DNA from: Herbaspirillum sp. SJZ106
GTDB lineage: Bacteria > Pseudomonadota > Gammaproteobacteria > Burkholderiales > Burkholderiaceae_D
Length of the DNA: 64,000 nt
Assembly (NCBI RefSeq): GCF_006715495.1
Contig: NZ_VFNI01000003.1
Span: forward strand, 654,179 to 718,178
Direction of reading: 5' to 3'
The translations under genes were made by a program, and so were the position numbers. Shown in pieces: positions 40,444-50,006 of this stretch (within the stretch, counting starts at the first letter, position 1; every line of letters starts with the position of its first letter). Below the pieces are notes generated by a model that was not told where the DNA came from, did not search any database, and saw only the letters and a program-made list of their open reading frames with translations.

Positions 40444-43400
40444 ATGAACGCCCCCGCCCACATCCAAGCCTTGCTCTCAGACGCGCCCCATGGCGCCACG
40501 CCCACGCGCTTGCGCGAAATTCCGTACAACTACACCTCGTTCTCCGATCGCGAGATCGTGATCCGGTTGTTGGGCGAAGAGTCTTGGTCCCTGCTGGACG
40601 AGCTGCGCGCCAAGCGCCAGACCGGCCGTTCGGCGCGCATGCTGTACGAGGTGCTGGGCGACATCTGGGTCGTGCGCCGCAATCCCTACCTGCAGGACGA
40701 CCTGCTGGATAATCCCAAGCGCCGCGCCGCGCTGATCGATGCGTTGAACCATCGCCTGCACGAAGTCGACAAGCGCCGCATCGACGTCGGCCAGGCCGAT
40801 GCCGGCGATGCGACTGCCGCCTCCGATGCCGCGCGCCGCAGCGCCAGCGTGGAAGCGCTGATCAAGGCGGCCAAGAAGGCCGTTGCCGATTTCGCCGAGG
40901 AATTCCGCCACACCTATGACCTGCGCCGTCGCGCCACCAAGGTGCTGGGCCGCTACACCGCAAAGGACAACATCAAGTTCGACGGCCTGTCGCGCGTGTC
41001 GCACGTGACCGACGCCACCGACTGGCGCGTCGAGTATCCGTTCGTGGTGCTGACCCCGGACAGCGAAGACGAGATGGCCGGACTGGTCAAGGCCTGTATC
41101 GAACTCGGCCTGACCATCATCCCGCGCGGCGGCGGCACCGGCTACACCGGCGGCGCCATTCCGCTGACGCCGATGTCGGCCGTCATCAACACCGAAAAGC
41201 TGGAACAGCTGGGCCCGGTCGAGATGGAAGTGCTGCCCGGCCTGGACAGGCCCTACGCCACCATCTACTCGGGCGCCGGCGTGGTCACCAAGCGCGTCTC
41301 CGATGCCGCCGAGAAGGCCGGCTTCGTGTTCGCGGTCGACCCGACCTCGGCCGAGGCCTCGTGCATCGGCGGCAACGTCGCCATGAACGCCGGCGGCAAG
41401 AAGGCCGTGCTGTGGGGCACCGCGCTGGACAACCTGGCCAGCTGGCGCATGGTCGATCCGCAAGGCGACTGGCTGGAAGTCACGCGCCTGGACCACAACC
41501 TGGGCAAGATCCATGACGTCGAAGTGGCGCGCTTCAAGCTGGAGTGGTCGCACCCCGGCGAGAAGGGCCAGAAGACCGAAGTCTTCAAGACCGAGATCCT
41601 GGAAATCGCCGGCCGCAAATTCCGCAAGGAAGGCCTGGGCAAGGACGTGACCGACAAGTTCCTGTCGGGTCTGCCGGGCGTGCAGAAGGAAGGTTGCGAT
41701 GGCCTGATCACCTCGGCGCGCTGGATCCTGCACAAGATGCCCAAGCAGACCCGCACCGTCTGCCTGGAGTTCTTCGGCCAGGCGCGCGATGCGATTCCTT
41801 CGATCGTCGAGATCAAGGACTTCCTCGACGCCGAAACCAAAAAGGGCGGCGCCATCCTGGCCGGCCTGGAGCACCTGGACGAGCGCTACCTGCGCGCGGT
41901 CGGCTATGCCACCAAGTCCAAGCGCGGCGTGCTGCCGAAGATGGTGCTGATCGGCGACATCGTCGGCGATGACGAGAACGCCGTGGCCGCGGCCGCCTCG
42001 GAAGTGATCCGCATGGCCAACAACCGCGTCGGCGAAGGCTTTGTCGCGGTCAGCCCGGAAACTCGCAAGAAATTCTGGCTGGACCGTTCGCGCACCGCCG
42101 CCATCGCCAAGCACACCAACGCCTTCAAGATCAACGAAGACGTGGTGATTCCGCTCAACCGCATGGGCGAATACACCGACGGCATCGAGCGCATCAACAT
42201 CGAGCTGTCGATCAAGAACAAGCTGCAGCTGCTGGCCGAACTGGACAGCTTCTTCGTCAAGGGCAACCTGCCGCTGGGCAAGAGCGACGACGCCGAAGGC
42301 GAGGACATCCCCGCTTCCGAAATGCTGGAAGACCGCGTGCACCAGGCCGAAGCGCTGCTGGAGCAGACCCATGGGCGCTGGTCCTACCTGCTGGCCAACC
42401 TCGACAAGCCGCTGCGCGTGGCCAAGGGCGAGCTGGCCGCGCTGGGCCTGGACAAGATGATGCCGGTGTTCGACCAGCGCCTGCTGGAGCAGCCTGAAGC
42501 CAACGTCTTCCACGTGGTGCAGGACCGCACCGTGCGCATCTCCTGGAAGCAGGAAGTGCGCGCGCAGTTGCGCCAGATCTTCAGCGGCGGCGCCTTCAAG
42601 CTGATCCTGGAGGAATGCCAGGCGATCCACAAGCGCGTGCTGCGCGGCCGCGTGTTCGTGGCGCTGCACATGCACGCCGGCGACGGCAATGTGCACACCA
42701 ACCTGCCGGTCAACTCCGACCACTACGAAATGCTGCAAGACGCGCACGTCGCCGTGGCGCGCATCATGGAGCTGGCCCGTTCGCTGGACGGCGTGATCTC
42801 TGGCGAACACGGCATCGGCATCACCAAGCTGGAGTTCCTGACCGAGGACGAAATCGGCGAATTCCGCGAATACAAGAAGCGCGTCGATCCCGAAGGCCGT
42901 TTCAACAAGGGCAAGCTGTTGAACCTGCCGGGTTTCGAAGCCGACCTGTCCAACGCCTACACGCCTTCGTTCGGCCTGATGGGCCACGAATCGCTGATCA
43001 TGCAGCAAAGCGACATCGGCGCCATCGCCAACAGCGTCAAGGACTGCCTGCGCTGCGGCAAGTGCAAGCCGGTCTGCTCGACCCACGTGCCGCGCGCCAA
43101 CCTGCTGTACTCGCCGCGCAACAAGATCCTGGCGACCTCGCTGTTGGTCGAGGCCTTCCTGTATGAAGAGCAGACCCGCCGCGGCGTCTCGATCAAGCAT
43201 TGGGAAGAGTTCGAGGATGTGGCCGACCACTGCACGGTGTGCCACAAGTGCGTCACGCCTTGCCCGGTCGATATCGACTTCGGCGACGTCTCGATGAACA
43301 TGCGCAACTTGCTGCGCAAGATGGGCAAGAAGTCCTTCAACGCCGGCACCAGCGCGGCGATGTTCTTCCTCAACGCGACCGACCCGGCCACCATCAACGC

Positions 43401-44457
43401 CACCCGCAAGGTGATGACCGATTGGGGCTTCAAGGCGCAGCGCCTGGGCAACGACATCCTGAAGAAGTTCGCCAGGAAGCAAACCGCCAAGCCCGCGGCC
43501 ACGGTCGGCAAGCCGCCGGTCAAGGAGCAGGTGATCCACTTCATCAACAAGAAGATGCCGGGCAACCTGCCCAAGAAGACCGCGCGCGCGCTGCTCGATA
43601 TCGAGGACGACAAGATCGTGCCGATCATCCGCAACCCCAAGACCACCACGGCCGAGACCGAAGCGGTGTTTTACTTCCCCGGTTGCGGTTCGGAACGCCT
43701 GTTCTCTCAGGTCGGTCTGGCCACGCAGGCAATGCTGTGGAATGTCGGCGTGCAGACGGTGTTGCCGCCAGGTTATCTGTGTTGCGGTTATCCGCAACGC
43801 GGCAGCGGCGACTTCGACAAGGCCGAGAAGATCATCACCGACAACCGCGTGCTGTTCCATCGCATGGCCAACACGCTGAACTACCTCGACATCAAGACCG
43901 TCGTGGTGTCCTGCGGCACGTGCTACGACCAGTTGCAGGGGTATGAATTCGAGAAGATCTTCCCCGGCTGCCGCATCATCGACATCCACGAATACCTGCT
44001 GGAGAAGGGCGTCAAGCTGGAAGGCGTGACCGGTACCCGCTACATGTACCACGATCCCTGCCACACCCCGATGAAGCTGCAGGACCCGCTGAAGACGGTC
44101 AACTCGCTCATCACCACGGTGGACGCGCAGAAGATCGAGAAGAACGACCGCTGCTGCGGCGAGTCGGGCACCTTCGGCGTATCGCGCCCGGACGTGTCGA
44201 CCCAGGTGCGCTTCCGCAAGGAAGAAGAAATGCGCAAGGGCGCCGACAAGGTGCGCGCCGACGGTTTCACCGGCGACGTCAAGATCCTGACCTCGTGCCC
44301 GTCCTGCTTCCAGGGACTGTCGCGCTACAACGAAGACTCGGGCACCACCGCCGACTACATCGTGGTGGAGATGGCCAGGCACTTGCTGGGCGAGAACTGG
44401 ATGCCGGAATACGTCGAGCGCGCCAACAACGGCGGCATCGAACGGGTCCTGGTGTAA
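40444..44457 (+). CDS. DUF3683-type FAD-linked oxidoreductase/Fe-S fusion protein
   Basis: 1337 residues from ATG at 40444. After an unusual N-terminal region (1-190, DUF3683) comes a PCMH-type FAD-binding domain (about 200-440: [59 protein letters not shown]), then the FAD-linked oxidase C-terminal domain ([31 protein letters not shown] near 745-800). Two ferredoxin-type clusters follow: [20 protein letters not shown] and [18 protein letters not shown] near 865-945. Last are two CCG domains of the GlpC/HdrB type ([44 protein letters not shown]). It resembles GlcD, GlcF and D-lactate dehydrogenases fused in one chain; substrate unknown, probably a quinone-linked 2-hydroxyacid dehydrogenase. 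Confidence 0.9.
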   Translation: MNAPAHIQALLSDAPHGATPTRLREIPYNYTSFSDREIVIRLLGEESWSLLDELRAKRQTGRSARMLYEVLGDIWVVRRNPYLQDDLLDNPKRRAALIDALNHRLHEVDKRRIDVGQADAGDATAASDAARRSASVEALIKAAKKAVADFAEEFRHTYDLRRRATKVLGRYTAKDNIKFDGLSRVSHVTDATDWRVEYPFVVLTPDSEDEMAGLVKACIELGLTIIPRGGGTGYTGGAIPLTPMSAVINTEKLEQLGPVEMEVLPGLDRPYATIYSGAGVVTKRVSDAAEKAGFVFAVDPTSAEASCIGGNVAMNAGGKKAVLWGTALDNLASWRMVDPQGDWLEVTRLDHNLGKIHDVEVARFKLEWSHPGEKGQKTEVFKTEILEIAGRKFRKEGLGKDVTDKFLSGLPGVQKEGCDGLITSARWILHKMPKQTRTVCLEFFGQARDAIPSIVEIKDFLDAETKKGGAILAGLEHLDERYLRAVGYATKSKRGVLPKMVLIGDIVGDDENAVAAAASEVIRMANNRVGEGFVAVSPETRKKFWLDRSRTAAIAKHTNAFKINEDVVIPLNRMGEYTDGIERINIELSIKNKLQLLAELDSFFVKGNLPLGKSDDAEGEDIPASEMLEDRVHQAEALLEQTHGRWSYLLANLDKPLRVAKGELAALGLDKMMPVFDQRLLEQPEANVFHVVQDRTVRISWKQEVRAQLRQIFSGGAFKLILEECQAIHKRVLRGRVFVALHMHAGDGNVHTNLPVNSDHYEMLQDAHVAVARIMELARSLDGVISGEHGIGITKLEFLTEDEIGEFREYKKRVDPEGRFNKGKLLNLPGFEADLSNAYTPSFGLMGHESLIMQQSDIGAIANSVKDCLRCGKCKPVCSTHVPRANLLYSPRNKILATSLLVEAFLYEEQTRRGVSIKHWEEFEDVADHCTVCHKCVTPCPVDIDFGDVSMNMRNLLRKMGKKSFNAGTSAAMFFLNATDPATINATRKVMTDWGFKAQRLGNDILKKFARKQTAKPAATVGKPPVKEQVIHFINKKMPGNLPKKTARALLDIEDDKIVPIIRNPKTTTAETEAVFYFPGCGSERLFSQVGLATQAMLWNVGVQTVLPPGYLCCGYPQRGSGDFDKAEKIITDNRVLFHRMANTLNYLDIKTVVVSCGTCYDQLQGYEFEKIFPGCRIIDIHEYLLEKGVKLEGVTGTRYMYHDPCHTPMKLQDPLKTVNSLITTVDAQKIEKNDRCCGESGTFGVSRPDVSTQVRFRKEEEMRKGADKVRADGFTGDVKILTSCPSCFQGLSRYNEDSGTTADYIVVEMARHLLGENWMPEYVERANNGGIERVLV

Positions 44458-44901
44458 ATGATGAGCCAATGCGAACTGTGCGCCGGCGACGGCGGGGAGC
44501 TGGTCTGGCGCCATCCGGATTTCCGGGTGGTGCTGGTCGATGAAGCAGGTTACCCCGGTTTCTGCCGCGTGATCTGGAACGGCCACGTCAAGGAAATGAC
44601 CGACCTCGCGCCGGCCGAGCGCACCCGGCTCGCCGATGCGGTCTGGGCGGTGGAAGCGGCGCTGCGCGAAGTCATGCAGCCGGAGAAGGTCAACCTGGCT
44701 ACGCTGGGCAACATGACGCCGCATGTCCATTGGCACGTGATTCCGCGCTACCTGGACGACCAGCATTTCCCCACCCCGGTGTGGGCAACCGCGCGCCGCG
44801 AGGCCGACCAGCCCTCGCTGGAGGCGCGCCGCGCCAAATTGCCGCAATTGCGCGAGGCCATCCGCCAGCAACTGTCGGCGGCCGGCCTGGGCGCCGCCTG
44901 A
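44458..44901 (+). CDS. HIT family protein
   Basis: 147 residues; the start ATG at 44458 touches the stop of the preceding gene (a second ATG is at 44461). The histidine triad is MTPHVHWHVIPRYLDDQHFP near residue 85, with the first block CELCAGDGGELVWRHPDFRVVLVDEAGYPGFCRVIW. HIT enzymes are nucleotide hydrolases or transferases acting on AMP-linked substrates. Adjacent placement to DUF3683 and DUF971 recurs in this group (from memory), but the function is not known. Confidence 0.9.
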   Translation: MMSQCELCAGDGGELVWRHPDFRVVLVDEAGYPGFCRVIWNGHVKEMTDLAPAERTRLADAVWAVEAALREVMQPEKVNLATLGNMTPHVHWHVIPRYLDDQHFPTPVWATARREADQPSLEARRAKLPQLREAIRQQLSAAGLGAA

Positions 44902-44992
44902 ACCGGTCCGCTGCCGACGGCGGCCATACTGTCGCCGCTCCGGTCGTTTTTCGCAGCACCAGTCTTCTTCAAAGTTCAAAGCGAGTATCTGC

Positions 44993-45418
44993 ATGAGCTC
45001 CAATTCCTCTCCGGTTCCCGTGTCGTTCAAGGTGCGCAAGGTCTCGCGCGTGGTGGAAATCGAATTCGACGACGGCGCCACGTTTTCACTGCCCTTCGAA
45101 CTGATGCGCGTGTATTCGCCCTCGGCCGAGGTGCGCGGCCACGGCCCCGGACAGGAAGTGCTGCAGACCGGCAAGCGCAACGTCGGCATCGACGGCATCG
45201 AGCCGGTCGGCAACTACGGCGTCAAGCCGCTGTTTTCGGATGGCCACGTCAGCGGCATTTACACCTGGGATTATCTCTACCAGCTCGGCCGCGACCAGGG
45301 CACGATGTGGGCGGCCTACCTGCAGAAGCTGGAGGATGCCGGTTTCACGCGTGAAAGCGGGCGCGACCATGAAGCCGGCAGCGATGCCGGCGGGCATGCC
45401 TGCGGCCACCACCACTGA
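44993..45418 (+). CDS. DUF971 (gamma-butyrobetaine hydroxylase-like N-terminal) protein
   Basis: 141 residues. The single DUF971 domain (PF06155) covers 12-115: VSRVVEIEFDDGATFSLPFELMRVYSPSAEVRGHG, VGNYGVKPLFSDGHVSGIYTWDYLYQLG. The tail is His-rich and ends CGHHH, which suggests metal binding. DUF971 is found alone near ubiE in beta- and gammaproteobacteria and is fused to Fe-S scaffold-like proteins elsewhere. ubiE begins 83 bases later on the same strand. Role uncertain. Confidence 0.88.
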   Translation: MSSNSSPVPVSFKVRKVSRVVEIEFDDGATFSLPFELMRVYSPSAEVRGHGPGQEVLQTGKRNVGIDGIEPVGNYGVKPLFSDGHVSGIYTWDYLYQLGRDQGTMWAAYLQKLEDAGFTRESGRDHEAGSDAGGHACGHHH

Positions 45419-45501
45419 GCGATAGCGGCCGGCCGGGTTCGCCCACCGGCATATAATGTGCAATCGGGCAGCCAAGCTGCGCCAACCATATTGACTGAGC
45501 C

Positions 45502-46236
45502 ATGACCAACACCACCCATTTCGGTTACGAAACCGTCGCAGAAGAAGACAAGGTCCGCAAGGTCGCGGAAGTGTTCCACTCCGTGGCCGCCAAGTACGAT
45601 GTGATGAACGACTTCATGTCGGCAGGCCTGCATCGGGTCTGGAAGGCATTCACCATCGCCCAGGCCGGTGTCCGTCCGGGCTTCAAGGTGCTCGATATCG
45701 CCGGCGGCACGGGCGATTTGTCCAAGGCATTCGCCAAGCAGGCCGGGCCGAGCGGCGAGGTCTGGCTGACCGACATCAACGAATCGATGCTGGGCGTGGG
45801 CCGCGACCGTTTGCTCAACAAGGGCATCGTCACGCCGACCGCCTTGTGCGACGCCGAGAAGCTGCCGTTTCCCGACAACTACTTCGACCGCGTGTCGGTG
45901 GCTTTCGGGCTGCGCAACATGACCCACAAGGATGTCGCGCTGGGCGAAATGCGCCGCGTGCTCAAGCCCGGCGGCAAGCTGCTGGTACTGGAGTTTTCCA
46001 AGGTGTGGGAGCCGCTGAAGAAGCCTTACGACGTGTATTCCTTCTCGGTGCTGCCGTGGCTGGGCAAGAAAGTCGCCAACGACGCCGACAGCTATCGTTA
46101 CCTGGCCGAATCGATCCGCATGCATCCCGACCAGGAAACGCTGAAGCAGATGATGGAACAGGCGGGGCTGGAGCGTGTCCAGTATTTCAACCTGACGGCC
46201 GGCGTGGCGGCATTGCATACCGGCATCAAGATGTAA
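45502..46236 (+). CDS. ubiE: Ubiquinone/menaquinone biosynthesis C-methyltransferase UbiE
   Basis: 244 residues. The SAM-binding motif is [21 protein letters not shown] near residue 65, and the UbiE signatures are [21 protein letters not shown] near 33 and [23 protein letters not shown] near 152. It methylates the benzoquinol ring in ubiquinone synthesis. It ends KM-TAA at 46236. That stop codon is also the left target duplication of the repeat element that follows. ubiJ and ubiB of the same pathway lie 1.4 kb downstream. Confidence 0.97.
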   Translation: MTNTTHFGYETVAEEDKVRKVAEVFHSVAAKYDVMNDFMSAGLHRVWKAFTIAQAGVRPGFKVLDIAGGTGDLSKAFAKQAGPSGEVWLTDINESMLGVGRDRLLNKGIVTPTALCDAEKLPFPDNYFDRVSVAFGLRNMTHKDVALGEMRRVLKPGGKLLVLEFSKVWEPLKKPYDVYSFSVLPWLGKKVANDADSYRYLAESIRMHPDQETLKQMMEQAGLERVQYFNLTAGVAALHTGIKM

Positions 46237-46398
46237 GAGCGTGTTTATGATCTCCTTCGGGGCCGTTCAAATGCCCTTTCAGGCGGTCTGCGGCGTTGCA
46301 AAGCCTCGCCGGGCCAACCGGCCCGTCTACGTTTTGCGCCTTGCATCCCATCCTGACATGACATTTGACCGACTCCCGACGAGATCATAAACACGCTC
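46237..46398. mobile_element. 162-bp MITE-like element with 18-bp terminal inverted repeats and TAA target duplication
   Basis: GAGCGTGTTTATGATCTC at 46237-46254 is repeated perfectly inverted at 46381-46398. Beyond the perfect ends, imperfect pairing continues (both arms read on to TCAAATG). Flanking bases are TAA at 46234-46236 and TAA at 46399-46401, a 3-bp duplication as made by IS5-family transposases of the IS1031/IS427 groups. There is no ORF inside, so it is non-autonomous. The left TAA is the ubiE stop codon. Confidence 0.82.
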
Positions 46399-46585
46399 TA
46401 AGGCATATGCGGTGCATGCTCGCACGGGCGCGCCGCATTGTTGGCAGCGCCGGACGCGGGTGAAGCCATCGACGATTAAGGATGGCTTAAGTTTGCCCCG
46501 CGACAATGGCGCAAGCCGGAACGGATGGAGCGGTTTTCCCTGCGGTTCGCTTCCGGTTCCGGCATCTTCGACAAGAGGTCATCGT

Positions 46586-47563
46586 ATGAAAAAATTCCTG
46601 CTCGTATTGATGCTGGCGTTGACGTCCCTGACGCTGGTCATGTCGCCGGCCGACGCCAGGCGCCTGGGCGGCGGCGGGTCGTTCGGCAAGCAATCGTCCA
46701 ATTATTCGCGCCAGGCCGCGCCTGCATCGCCTTCCTACAACGCGGCGCCGAGCGCCGCGCCATCCCGTCCGGCGACACCGGCGGCCACTCCGCAAGGCGT
46801 TCCCGCCAAGCCGTCCAGCCCGTGGGGGAATATCCTCGGCGGCGCCTTGCTGGGTTTCGGGCTGGGCGCGCTGATGTCGCACTTCGGCATTGGCGGTGCG
46901 GCCGGCGGCATGCTGGGTTCGCTGCTGACTATCGTGCTGCTGGCCGGCGCGGCCTTCTTCCTGATCCGCCTGTTCACGCGCAACCGCTATGAGCAGAGCA
47001 ACAACCCGGTCTACGCCACCCCGATGCCGGGCGTGAGCCCGATCGGCAGCGCCGCCGGCGCCACCCCCGAGATCGGCTCCGGCCTGAAGGACATCAACCC
47101 GCCGCCCGGCCATGCGCCCGTGGCGCTGCAAGGCAACGGTTTCGGCAGCACGGCGGCCCAGCCGGCCGCACCGACCCGGATCGAGAAGTGGGGCATTCCG
47201 GATGACTTCGACACGGCCGGTTTCGTGCGCAACGCCAAGACCTATTTCATCCGCTTGCAGGCGGCGTGGGATCGGGCCGACATCAACGATATCCGCGAAT
47301 TCACCACGCCTGAAATGTTCGCCGAGCTGCGCATGCAACTCACCGAGCGCGGCGCTTCGCCCAACGCCACCGACGTGGTCCAGTTGGATGCCGAACTGCT
47401 GGGCATCGAAACCATGGCCTACGACTACATGGCCACGGTGCGTTTCCAGGGGTTGATCAAGGAAGCGCCGGAGCTGTCCGCCGAGCCTTTCGCCGAAATC
47501 TGGAACCTGTCCAAGCCGCAAAGCGGCGGCGGCTGGGTGCTGGCGGGTATCCAGCAGGTCTGA
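46586..47563 (+). CDS. Tim44-domain membrane protein
   Basis: 325 residues from ATG at 46586 (AGAGG upstream). The signal or first helix is KKFLLVLMLALTSLTLVMSPADA, then a Gly/Ser/Pro-rich low-complexity region (RRLGGGGSFGKQSS, AAPSAAPSRPATPAATPQG). A second hydrophobic stretch, ILGGALLGFGLGALMSHFG..LLTIVLLAGAAFFLI, lies near 85-135. The Tim44-like domain (PF04280) is at about 195-325 (FVRNAKTYFIRLQAAWDRADINDIREFTTPEMFAELR). Bacterial members are envelope proteins of unknown function. It is the first gene after the element and precedes ubiJ. Confidence 0.88.
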   Translation: MKKFLLVLMLALTSLTLVMSPADARRLGGGGSFGKQSSNYSRQAAPASPSYNAAPSAAPSRPATPAATPQGVPAKPSSPWGNILGGALLGFGLGALMSHFGIGGAAGGMLGSLLTIVLLAGAAFFLIRLFTRNRYEQSNNPVYATPMPGVSPIGSAAGATPEIGSGLKDINPPPGHAPVALQGNGFGSTAAQPAAPTRIEKWGIPDDFDTAGFVRNAKTYFIRLQAAWDRADINDIREFTTPEMFAELRMQLTERGASPNATDVVQLDAELLGIETMAYDYMATVRFQGLIKEAPELSAEPFAEIWNLSKPQSGGGWVLAGIQQV

Positions 47564-47634
47564 GAACCTGGCGGTGCGGGATCAAGCGCCGCGCATGTTG
47601 CCATCGGAGCTTGGCCGGCAAACTGTTAAACTTG

Positions 47635-47667
47635 AAACCGCCCGGCTTTTCGGGCGGTTTTGTTTTT
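47635..47667 (+). terminator. Terminator between the Tim44 gene and ubiJ
   Basis: AAACCGCCCG (47635-47644), loop GCTTTT, CGGGCGGTTT (47651-47660), then TGTTTTT. It lies 17 bases before the chosen ubiJ start, so ubiJ may need read-through or its own promoter. Confidence 0.85.
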
Positions 47668-47683
47668 GTCTGGCGGATTTTCA

Positions 47684-48337
47684 TTGAACCCTGTCGCTTC
47701 CCTCACAACACTGGCCCAGTCCTTGTCCGAATCCATGCCCGAGATGCCGTCCCTGTCCGCGATCAACCCCATGAAACCCGCTGCCGCCGCGGTCAACCAC
47801 CTGCTGGCGCAAGAGGCATGGGCGCGCCAGGCGCTGGCCGCGCATGCGGGCAAGGTGGCCTGCATCGACACCGGCGCCGCGCAATTGCGCCTGCAAGTGG
47901 CCGCCGATGGTTATGTGCAGGATGTGCCGGCGGAGGCGGCGGCCGACGTCACCATCCGCGTCAAGCTGGCCGACCTGCCCCTGATCGCGGCCAACCGCGA
48001 GCGCGCCGTGTCTTATGTGAAGCTGGAAGGCGATGCCGATTTCGCCAACGCGATCTCGCAACTGAGCCAGAACCTGCGCTGGGATGCCGAGGACGACCTG
48101 GCGCGCGTGTTCGGCGATATCGCCGCCACCCGCATGGTTTCCGGCGCGCGCGGCCTGTTCGAGACAATCCGCAGCACGCACAAAAAGCTTACCGAGAACG
48201 TGGCCGAGTATTTTCTGGAAGAACAACCGATGCTGATACGCCCCCGCATGCTGCAGGATTTCTCCGCTGACGTGGTGCGCCTGCGCGATGACCTGGAACG
48301 CCTTTCCAAGCGCATCGAGAAACTGGAGCGCCGCTGA
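47684..48337 (+). CDS. ubiJ: Ubiquinone biosynthesis accessory factor UbiJ (SCP2 domain)
   Basis: About 217 residues if TTG at 47684 is the start (GGCGGA six bases upstream; another TTG at 47660 sits inside the terminator). The SCP2 lipid-binding domain is at about 40-125: [71 protein letters not shown]-terminal coiled-coil ([19 protein letters not shown]) is also typical. UbiJ helps assemble the cytoplasmic Ubi metabolon and binds ubiquinone intermediates. Its stop overlaps the ubiB start. Confidence 0.92.
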   Translation: MNPVASLTTLAQSLSESMPEMPSLSAINPMKPAAAAVNHLLAQEAWARQALAAHAGKVACIDTGAAQLRLQVAADGYVQDVPAEAAADVTIRVKLADLPLIAANRERAVSYVKLEGDADFANAISQLSQNLRWDAEDDLARVFGDIAATRMVSGARGLFETIRSTHKKLTENVAEYFLEEQPMLIRPRMLQDFSADVVRLRDDLERLSKRIEKLERR

Positions 48338-49908
48338 TGTTCCTGCGTTCCCTGCGCCTGTTCAAGATCATCCGCGTGGCCATCCGCTACGGCCTGGATG
48401 AAATCATCGCCTCCGAGTTCGCGCCGCCGCGCATCGCCCGCATCACCAATGCCATCTTTTTCTGGCGCGACCTGACGCGGCCGCGCGGCGAACGCCTGCG
48501 GCGCGCGCTGGAGGATCTCGGCCCCATCTTCGTCAAGTTCGGCCAGGTGCTCTCGACCCGGCGCGACCTGATGCCGCCGGACATCGCCAATGAACTCACG
48601 CGCCTGCAGGACCGTGTGCCGCCGTTCGATTCCGACCTGGCCGTGCTGCAGATCCAGAAGTCGCTGGGCGCGCACCCGGACGAATTGTTCGCCAGCTTCG
48701 AGCGCCAGCCGGTGGCCTCGGCCTCGATCGCGCAGGTCCACTTCGCCACGCTCAAGGACGGCAAGGAAGTGGCGGTCAAGGTGCTGCGTCCCGGCATGCG
48801 CGACGTGATCGACCATGACATCGGCCTGATGCATGTCGCTGCCGACTGGCTGGAGCGTTTGTGGGCCGATGGTCGCCGCCTCAAGGCCAAGGAAGTCGTG
48901 GCCGAGTTCGACAAGTACCTGCACGACGAGCTCGACCTGATGCGCGAAGCCGCCAACGCCAGCCAGTTGCGTCGCAACTTCGCCGAATCGACCTTGCTGA
49001 TCGTGCCCGAGATGTATTGGGACTATTGCTCCTCGTCGGTGATCGTGATGGAGCGCATGCACGGCATCCCGATCTCGCAGACCGAGCGCCTGCGCGAAGA
49101 GGGCGTGGACCTGTCCAAGCTGTCGCGCGACGGCGTCGAGATCTTCTTCACCCAGGTGTTCCGCGATGGCTTCTTCCATGCCGACATGCACCCCGGCAAC
49201 ATCCTGGTATCGGTGGCGCCGGAGACTTTCGGCCGCTATATCGCGCTGGATTTCGGCATCGTCGGCACACTCAACGATTTCGACAAGGATTACCTGTCGC
49301 AGAACTTCCTGGCCTTCTTCCGCCGCGACTACAAGCGCGTGGCCGAGGCCCACATCGAGTCCGGCTGGGCGCCGAAGGACACCCGCGTCGATGAGCTGGA
49401 GGCGGCGGTGCGGGCATGCTGCGAACCGATCTTCGACCGGCCGCTGAAGGACATCTCCTTCGGCCAGGTGCTGCTGCGCCTGTTCCAGACTTCGCGCCGC
49501 TTCAATGTCGAGGTGCAGCCGCAACTGGTGCTGCTGCAAAAGACGCTGTTGAACGTCGAAGGCCTGGGGCGCCAGCTCGACCCCGACCTCGATTTGTGGA
49601 AGACCGCCAAGCCGTACCTGGAACGCTGGATGAGCGAGCAGATCGGCTGGCGCGGTTTCGTGGAACAGTTGAAGGTCGAGGTGCCGCGCTACAGCCGCCT
49701 GCTGCCGCAGATCCCGCGCCTGGTGCAGCAGGCCCTGACCAAGTACAACGACGGCGATGGCCAGCCGCAGAGCGGCGAACTGCTCAAGAAGCTGCTGGCC
49801 GAGCAGCGCCGCACCAACATGCTGCTGGGGGTGATCGTGTATTTCGGCGGCGGCCTGATCGGCGGCATCGTCGTGGTCCAGGTGCTGATGCGCCTGCTGC
49901 GCTTCTGA
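48337..49908 (+). CDS. ubiB: UbiB atypical kinase/ATPase, ubiquinone biosynthesis
   Basis: 523 residues. The ADCK-specific KxGQ motif is in [26 protein letters not shown] near residue 65-70, and the kinase-like core continues with [33 protein letters not shown] and [16 protein letters not shown]. Two C-terminal hydrophobic helices ([28 protein letters not shown]) anchor it to the membrane. UbiB is needed for ubiquinone synthesis and acts as an ATPase that extracts or moves lipid substrates. It begins at the A of the ubiJ TGA overlap and is strongly coupled. Confidence 0.97.
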   Translation: MFLRSLRLFKIIRVAIRYGLDEIIASEFAPPRIARITNAIFFWRDLTRPRGERLRRALEDLGPIFVKFGQVLSTRRDLMPPDIANELTRLQDRVPPFDSDLAVLQIQKSLGAHPDELFASFERQPVASASIAQVHFATLKDGKEVAVKVLRPGMRDVIDHDIGLMHVAADWLERLWADGRRLKAKEVVAEFDKYLHDELDLMREAANASQLRRNFAESTLLIVPEMYWDYCSSSVIVMERMHGIPISQTERLREEGVDLSKLSRDGVEIFFTQVFRDGFFHADMHPGNILVSVAPETFGRYIALDFGIVGTLNDFDKDYLSQNFLAFFRRDYKRVAEAHIESGWAPKDTRVDELEAAVRACCEPIFDRPLKDISFGQVLLRLFQTSRRFNVEVQPQLVLLQKTLLNVEGLGRQLDPDLDLWKTAKPYLERWMSEQIGWRGFVEQLKVEVPRYSRLLPQIPRLVQQALTKYNDGDGQPQSGELLKKLLAEQRRTNMLLGVIVYFGGGLIGGIVVVQVLMRLLRF

Positions 49909-49941
49909 GCGACATCGGCCAGCCGTCGGGCCTGCAGCAAA

Positions 49942-49965
49942 AAACGCCGGCGCATGCCGGCGTTT
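49942..49965 (+). terminator. Terminator downstream of ubiB
   Basis: AAACGCCGGC (49942-49951), loop GCAT, GCCGGCGTTT (49956-49965), a 10-bp stem with a short T tail. Confidence 0.8.
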
Positions 49966-50006
49966 CGCATCGCCGCCATCGAACAGGAAAAGGGAAGGAA
50001 CGCCAA

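Noticed and set aside
40477..45213. A 1578-residue minus-strand open frame across the DUF3683, HIT and DUF971 genes
   Set aside because: Antisense of three well-supported genes, spanning their gaps, with no family motif.
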